DNA of 9,769 nt from Verrucomicrobiota bacterium (GTDB lineage: Bacteria; Chlamydiota; Chlamydiia; Chlamydiales; JAEYWL01). A program made the translations under genes and the position numbers. Below the pieces are notes generated by a model that saw only the letters and a program-made list of their open reading frames with translations, made no database searches and was not told where the DNA came from. The DNA is taken from NCBI GenBank assembly GCA_023428915.1, contig JAEYWL010000090.1:1-9769 (forward strand). The letters run 5' to 3'. This document shows positions 6,072 through 9,769 of the stretch, in pieces. Positions within the stretch are counted from its first letter, which is position 1; every line of letters begins with the position of its first letter.

Positions 6072-6637
6072 TGATTAAACGATACATTTCTATTTGTGCA
6101 CTCTCCTTCTTAGCATTGGGAGCAAATGCCTTCGCTAATGAAGAAGTAAATGAAAACACACTAGTTACCCATGAAAAACTATTTTCTGAAGACGAGCAAG
6201 CGCTAGCCGATAATGAAGAAGCTAACGACACACAGGAGATTTTCGCAAATGAAGAGGGCGAAAGTTCTGAAGAAAAATTTGCTTGCGAAGGGGAAGAAGA
6301 GGGTGAATGCGGCTGTGGATGCATCAGACAAGAGCGCTTAGCCAGCGGCGATGATAAAGAAGAAGGCAATCTTCTAGCTGACAATGAAGAAGCTAACGAT
6401 GAAGAAGGCCAGCTCCTGGCCGACAGCGAAGAAAGCAGCGGCAAAGACGACAGCGGTTCTAAAGAACTATTAGCTGACAACGAAGAAGCTAACGACGAAG
6501 AAGGCCAGCTCCTGGCTGACAGCGAAGAAAGCAGCAGCGAAGACAAGCTCTTTGCAGCTTGCAACTGCCCTGTTGAAATGATCGAAAAACTCAAAGCTGA
6601 AAAAGCTCAGAGCAACGAAGATGAAAAACTCGCCTAG
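6071..6637 (+). CDS. Exported acidic repeat protein with a cysteine cluster, unknown function
   Basis: I do not recognise a family for this 188-aa protein. Residues 1-20 or 1-22 form a clear Sec signal peptide: a basic start MIKR, a hydrophobic core and a small-residue end ANA or AFA. No lipobox is present. The mature part is about one third Asp plus Glu (56 of about 166 residues). It contains imperfect repeats: LADNEEAND occurs three times (about 45, 102 and 133), and the latter two are followed by the same EEGQLLADSEESS. Six cysteines remain after cleavage, four in a stretch around 72-84 (ending CGCGC) and two near the C-terminus (CNC). The start is ATG with GGAG six bases upstream. It stands alone on the plus strand. 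Periplasmic or surface location with metal binding or disulfide cross-linking is plausible, though inferred only from composition. Confidence 0.8.
   Translation: MIKRYISICALSFLALGANAFANEEVNENTLVTHEKLFSEDEQALADNEEANDTQEIFANEEGESSEEKFACEGEEEGECGCGCIRQERLASGDDKEEGNLLADNEEANDEEGQLLADSEESSGKDDSGSKELLADNEEANDEEGQLLADSEESSSEDKLFAACNCPVEMIEKLKAEKAQSNEDEKLA
6367..6539 (+). repeat. In-gene tandem duplication coding LADNEEAND units
   Basis: Two DNA copies of about 70 bases (starting near 6375 and 6468) encode the same 22-residue block with only third-position and few other changes, separated by a short Gly/Ser/Asp linker. A shorter relative lies near 6203. This shows recent internal duplication of the acidic module. 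Confidence 0.85.
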
Positions 6638-6644
6638 AGTTTTG

Positions 6645-6677
6645 TAAGAGAAGAGAAGCGCACCTTCTCTTCTCTTA
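6645..6677. terminator. Perfect 14-bp hairpin between convergent genes
   Basis: TAAGAGAAGAGAAG (6645-6658) pairs perfectly with CTTCTCTTCTCTTA (6664-6677) around a 5-base loop. It sits eight bases after the acidic-protein stop codon, and its right arm includes the stop codon of the phosphatase gene on the other strand. It is symmetric, so it can act on both transcripts. Neither side has a real U-run, so it may work as a transcript-end stabiliser rather than a classic terminator. Confidence 0.6.
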
Positions 6678-8879
6678 TCCATTATAGGATAGGATAATCG
6701 TACTTACGTGATCGGGTTTTCCTTTCTCTTTAACTTCTTCCTCTGCAGTACCCGAGTATTTAGCCTTTTGAAAGGTATTAATTATCGCTTCTTTTACGCT
6801 CTCTTGAACAAATTTATAAATGCTGCTTTGCATTTCCTCATCAGTTTTAGCTTCTTTAGTTATCTCTAAAAGCTTGTTCGTCATAAATTCACTTCTGGCT
6901 TTGACATGATCAGGATTACTTAAATCCCATTTTTCGACCCCTTTTAAGCCAGCCTCACTTGGGGATATACCAAGGCAAATTGGATCCAGGTTATCGTGAA
7001 CTCCATCTGAACATACAATTACTTTATCACCAGGCTCAAGCTTTATGACAGTAGTTTGTAAATTCCTATAATCTGAAGTCCCGTTACCAGACAATCTACC
7101 CCCAGAATCTGCGGCATCTAGACTATCGTCCCTATTTTTATCCGCAAGCGGTATACAGACTCTCTCACCATTTCTCATTCCAATAACATAGGTTCTAGGA
7201 TCGCCAACACTTGTACCCACATAATAACTGCCCATAATTGCCGAGGCAGACAGGGTACTGTCACCGATTCCTGCTCTATTCACTCCTCTTTCAAGACCCT
7301 TTTGTTTTAACTTCTTACCCGCATCAGTAACAGCTCTATTCAGTAATTCAGCCATTTCCCTTGTATTTTTTGGTAACTTAGCTTCCAATTTTTCTTTCAT
7401 ATATTCTTGAACTGCTTCAGACACCAGCTGGGCAGCGAGCCTAGATCTTATGCCATGCCCGCAACCGTCCGCTAAAGTGCTAACAGTAACTCCTTTTGTC
7501 TGAACAACAGCAGTTACATCGCACATAATAGCGGCTTCTCTGCTAATAAAAAAACGCCTTTCCTTAGGATCATATTGCGAGACTTTTAAAGCTTCTATCG
7601 GTTGATCGCCATCATATACCGGTCGCTCTCCTTCCAAATATTCGCCAATAAAAGCTGTTTGGTGGCCATTTTCCGTACTCAATATAAGGGGCTTGCCATC
7701 AATTAGACATGTTAACGTTGTTACTTCCTTTCCCTCCTTATCAGTACTTACAATTAATTCGGGCTCTTCATCTAATATTACCCCATAGTTATTGAGTATT
7801 CCCTGTGTAAATTTAACGTCCGCAGGCCTATCTGATGCAAGCGGGATATCTGGAATTTGGGCAATTTGAGTCTCTACAATTGCGGCATGATTATTAGCTA
7901 ATTGTTTAATATGTGCTTGTTTTTTCTGCCTGACATCATTAGTAGAATCAGATGAATTTGGGATAAATTGTGGAGGAGTTTCCTGTTTTTCTGTAGTAAA
8001 AGGTTTACTGCAGCTTGCTTCCTCAGTTAAATTTTTTAAATAGTCCCCGAGGTCTTCGTACGCTTTTTCCTTGTCAAGAGTAAGCACTCCCCTGTTTGCG
8101 TTAAAGTTTGTAGCTACCTCTTCAGCAATTTCTTTAAGGGCACTGAGAAGTAGATCTCTTGGAATTATAGGATCATCCTTATACTCATCAAAAAAATTCA
8201 TTATCTTTTCGGACCCTCCTTCAGCAATCATGCCTGCCGTAGCAGCATCCGTTTTCTTTAAAGATTCTAACTCTGCCCTAAAAACTGGAATTCTATTTGT
8301 CTCTCTTACTGATTTTAAATTATCAATAGTGCTCGATAGTTTTTGATTATTCCTATCTTTATGGGTAATTTCTCCTCTGCCTGGCAATATACCAGTAGTA
8401 TCTTCTGTCTTGGAGTGCGGCAATAAGCCCGTAAGATTCTGTAAAGTATCCAGTGCTGCACCAGCAGTTTTTTCTAAATTAGAATCGGGCTTGCCCTCAC
8501 TCGCTGATTTAAGAGCAGACATTTTTAATTCAGTGGCTGCTTTAACTAGACTATCAATGGTTACTAGGCGGTCTGTGGGAGGAGCTGTCTTATTCTCGAA
8601 CCGTTGTTCCCCTTGAAAAGTAACTTCTTTAGTTTTGCAACAAGTTGAAAGAAGTTGACCAATCTTATTATCAGTAAGTAATGTTCCTGTAGCAAAGAAA
8701 ATAAGGGCTTTGTTTAAATAACGTGTCATCCCTAGGCCAGAAGTATTATTGCTAGAGCATTGGGCGATATCGTTTAAAGTAACACCCCGCTGAATGACTC
8801 CACTATCTGTAATTTCTGTATTTAATAGTTTTGTAATATCGGCTTGTTCATTGCTTTGAATTTGAGTATATCCATCCAT
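6675..8879 (-). CDS. Large protein with a C-terminal PP2C-type Ser/Thr phosphatase domain
   Basis: A 734-aa protein. The last 300 or so residues are a PPM/PP2C metal-dependent phosphatase: DGCGHG at 471-476 (metal-binding Asp471), GDSTLS around 539 (the GTT/S-like motif), VGDPRTY around 558 (VGDSRAY in relatives), VCSDGVHD at 622-629 (Asp625) and PDHVST near 722 (Asp723, in place of the usual DN). The main metal ligands after the first strand are present, so activity is plausible; the usual N-terminal NED/NQD motif is not clear. Residues 1 to about 360 match no family I recognise. They are polar, rich in Lys, Glu, Thr and Asn, with no signal peptide or membrane helix. The start chosen is ATG at 8877-8879 with GGAGG just before it; an in-frame TTG at 8895-8897 would overlap that ribosome site. 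In chlamydiae such proteins may act on host or bacterial Ser/Thr phosphorylation. Secretion by type III is a guess. Confidence 0.85.
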   Translation of the reverse strand: MDGYTQIQSNEQADITKLLNTEITDSGVIQRGVTLNDIAQCSSNNTSGLGMTRYLNKALIFFATGTLLTDNKIGQLLSTCCKTKEVTFQGEQRFENKTAPPTDRLVTIDSLVKAATELKMSALKSASEGKPDSNLEKTAGAALDTLQNLTGLLPHSKTEDTTGILPGRGEITHKDRNNQKLSSTIDNLKSVRETNRIPVFRAELESLKKTDAATAGMIAEGGSEKIMNFFDEYKDDPIIPRDLLLSALKEIAEEVATNFNANRGVLTLDKEKAYEDLGDYLKNLTEEASCSKPFTTEKQETPPQFIPNSSDSTNDVRQKKQAHIKQLANNHAAIVETQIAQIPDIPLASDRPADVKFTQGILNNYGVILDEEPELIVSTDKEGKEVTTLTCLIDGKPLILSTENGHQTAFIGEYLEGERPVYDGDQPIEALKVSQYDPKERRFFISREAAIMCDVTAVVQTKGVTVSTLADGCGHGIRSRLAAQLVSEAVQEYMKEKLEAKLPKNTREMAELLNRAVTDAGKKLKQKGLERGVNRAGIGDSTLSASAIMGSYYVGTSVGDPRTYVIGMRNGERVCIPLADKNRDDSLDAADSGGRLSGNGTSDYRNLQTTVIKLEPGDKVIVCSDGVHDNLDPICLGISPSEAGLKGVEKWDLSNPDHVKARSEFMTNKLLEITKEAKTDEEMQSSIYKFVQESVKEAIINTFQKAKYSGTAEEEVKEKGKPDHVSTIILSYNG

Positions 8880-8921
8880 AGGCCTCCAAAAAAGCAACTA
8901 TTCATTAACTTTATAATATTT

Positions 8922-8927
8922 ATTATA
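8922..8927 (-). promoter_or_regulatory. Candidate -10 box for the PP2C-type gene
   Basis: A perfect TATAAT is present on the minus strand about 43 bases before the ATG, inside a very AT-rich stretch (8900-8970). No acceptable -35 box lies 16-18 bases further upstream, so only the -10 can be supported. AT-rich context raises the chance of a false match. Confidence 0.35.
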
Positions 8928-9133
8928 AACAAATACTATTTAATTTATTATTTTTTATTACTTTTAATAGTTTTGTATTTGCAAGATTTAAGCCAAAGAA
9001 GAAATGAAATCAGGGTCTTAACCGAATGCGGCGGAAACAATTTAGAGTGCTGCGACTTTTCGACACCTGGGGTTTGAACATTTCTTTAATTGTTTTGATG
9101 CTCATGCTCCCGCAGCTCAATCTAATATCCCTT

Positions 9134-9191
9134 TAAACCCCATGTTACGATACCTGCAGGGAGATTCTGCAGGTATCTTCACGCGGGGCTA
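9134..9191. repeat. Left long hairpin of the compound repeat
   Basis: The base of the stem is CCCC....GGGG with flanking partial pairing. The upper stem is a perfect 11-bp GATACCTGCAG / CTGCAGGTATC (9149-9159 and 9167-9177) with a 7-base loop. It corresponds to the right hairpin 9335-9377 read on the other strand, but the upper stem sequence and length differ. Confidence 0.8.
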
Positions 9192-9334
9192 CTGCAGTGC
9201 CATCGCTTCCGCGATGGGTTAAAAAAACTACTTCATTTATGCGCTATTATGATATTTGTGAAATAGAGGTCTTATTTACACAACATTCCACTTCAAAGAG
9301 AAATCCGATGCATCGCGGCAGCGATGCAAGTTGT

Positions 9335-9377
9335 TAGCCCCGCGTGTAGGCTCCAGAGGAGCCGGAACGTGGGGTTA
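9335..9377. repeat. Right long hairpin of the compound repeat
   Basis: TAGCCCCGCGT (9335-9345) pairs with ACGTGGGGTTA (9367-9377) over 11 positions including two G-T wobbles. Above a small internal loop, GGCTCC (9349-9354) pairs with GGAGCC (9358-9363) around the loop AGA. The base matches the left copy, whereas the tip is unrelated yet still perfectly paired. Confidence 0.8.
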
Positions 9378-9379
9378 CA

Positions 9380-9391
9380 ATGTATATACAT
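9380..9391. other. 12-bp perfect palindrome ATGTATATACAT
   Basis: A perfect self-complementary 12-mer sits between two conserved blocks of the right repeat arm. The left arm has an unrelated sequence at the equivalent place, so it is not part of the shared repeat. It could be a protein binding site or chance in AT-rich DNA. Confidence 0.35.
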
Positions 9392-9479
9392 ATTGAGCTG
9401 CGGTAAGCAGCGACACAATAGATAACGTCAAGAAAAGATGTGTCCAACTGCAAGGAAAAGTCGCCGCTTTAGCCCGGCA

Positions 9480-9515
9480 AATCTTGATCTTAATCTCTAT
9501 CTTGATCTTAATCTT
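9480..9515 (-). repeat. Six-unit hexamer block, inverted relative to the main array
   Basis: Six contiguous hexamers, read on the plus strand as AATCTT, GATCTT, AATCTC, TATCTT, GATCTT and AATCTT, are the reverse complement of the unit types in the array at 9582-9767. A 66-base non-repetitive spacer separates the two, so the DNA could fold into a long hairpin. Confidence 0.9.
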
Positions 9516-9581
9516 GCTTTTCTTCAACTTTTCAAAATCGGATTGATACGCGCCAAACTCTGATCGAAACGTGTGATAAGA

Positions 9582-9767
9582 AAGATCAAGATCGAGATTA
9601 AGATCAAGATCAAGATCGAGATTAAGATCAAGATCAAGATCGAGATTAAGATCAAGATCGAGATTAAGATCAAGATCAAGATCGAGATTAAGATCAAGAT
9701 CGAGATTAAGATCTAGATCGAGATTAAGATCAAGATCGAGATTAAGATCAAGATCGAGATTAAGATT
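9582..9767 (+). repeat. 31-unit hexanucleotide array (RAGATY), running to the window end
   Basis: The array consists of 31 gap-free six-base units: 20 AAGATC, 9 GAGATT, one TAGATC and one AAGATT. GAGATT recurs after every two or three AAGATC units, giving an 18- or 24-base higher-order period. Twenty-one GATC sites fall within 186 bases. Read as plus-strand codons the units give alternating Lys/Glu and Ile until a TAG at 9714. Read on the minus strand they give Asn/Asp alternating with Leu with no stop. No gene start is seen, so it is listed as a repeat. The array may continue past the window. Confidence 0.93.
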
Positions 9768-9769
9768 TG

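Larger units (their letters stand above)
9049..9467. repeat. Compound ~420-bp imperfect inverted repeat of paired hairpins
   Basis: Blocks on the left recur in reverse complement on the right, in the same order and around one centre near 9258. GCTGCGACTTTTC (9049-9061) faces GAAAAGTCGCCGC (9455-9467; 12 of 13 bases agree). CCGCAGCTCAAT (9110-9121) faces ATTGAGCTGCGG (9392-9403). AACCCCATGTT (9136-9146) faces AACGTGGGGTT (9366-9376). CACGCGGGGCTA (9180-9191) faces TAGCCCCGCGTG (9335-9346). An inner hairpin CCATCGC/GCGATGG (9200-9217) faces GCATCGC/GCGATGC (9310-9327). The core spacer 9218-9309 is AT-rich. This resembles two inverted REP-type units (a BIME) or a non-coding transposon remnant. 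No transposase gene is visible. Confidence 0.8.

Noticed and set aside
6037..6594. 185-codon minus-strand open frame opposite the acidic protein gene
   Set aside because: It is the mirror of the GAA/GAC/AGC-rich repeats, giving Ser/Leu low-complexity sequence, and has no ribosome site. The plus-strand gene has a signal peptide and a good Shine-Dalgarno.
8844..9077. 77-codon plus-strand frame over the start of the phosphatase gene
   Set aside because: Overlaps the 5' end and promoter region of the phosphatase gene, is rich in Ile/Phe/Tyr from AT-rich DNA, and lacks a ribosome site.
9149..9177. Rho-independent terminator
   Set aside because: The 11-bp stem is perfect but there is no T-run on either side, and the hairpin is part of the mirrored repeat structure.
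9046..9222. 58-codon plus-strand open frame across the left repeat arm
   Set aside because: It has no ATG near its beginning and its second half runs through the hairpins of the inverted repeat, so the open frame is probably chance. A decayed gene fragment cannot be excluded.
9582..9767. CRISPR array
   Set aside because: The repeats are gap-free hexamers with no unique spacers and there are no cas genes, so this is a microsatellite.

Overview
The window comes from a member of the Chlamydiota, most likely an environmental (Parachlamydia-like) lineage. The ribosomal protein L20 and IF3 sequences closely follow the Chlamydia versions as I remember them. The large PP2C-type phosphatase, the repeat-rich intergenic DNA and the degenerate enzyme paralogs point away from the compact Chlamydia genus itself. 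This assignment is from memory of the families, not from a search.

Layout, read mostly on the minus strand. (1) Positions 1-2853 form one probable transcription unit. A strong promoter (2848-2876) drives tRNA-Val(GAC), then a threonyl-tRNA synthetase-like gene, infC (IF3), rpmI (L35) and rplT (L20), ending at a textbook hairpin terminator (81-112). In many bacteria the slot before infC holds thrS. Here it holds a 472-residue ThrRS relative that has lost its N-terminal and anticodon-binding domains, all three zinc ligands and the editing residues. (2) Positions 2934-5756 hold a two-gene unit 3 bases apart: an RlmN-like protein without any radical-SAM cysteines, then an intact uvrC. (3) Positions 6071-6637 (plus strand) encode a small exported, very acidic, cysteine-containing repeat protein behind a structured leader. 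It converges on (4), a 734-residue protein (6675-8879, minus) with a C-terminal PP2C phosphatase domain and an unrecognised N-terminal half. A 14-bp hairpin separates them. (5) Positions 8880-9769 contain no convincing gene. They hold a roughly 420-bp imperfect inverted repeat built of paired hairpins, followed by a hexanucleotide array in two opposing orientations that runs to the window end.

The notable theme is two neighbouring genes (ThrRS-like and RlmN-like) that keep full-length frames and recognisable folds of translation-related enzymes while every hallmark cofactor ligand is substituted. Either both are decaying, or they have been repurposed as non-catalytic or differently acting proteins. 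The second notable element is the compound inverted repeat at 9049-9467, whose hairpin stems vary in sequence yet stay base-paired.
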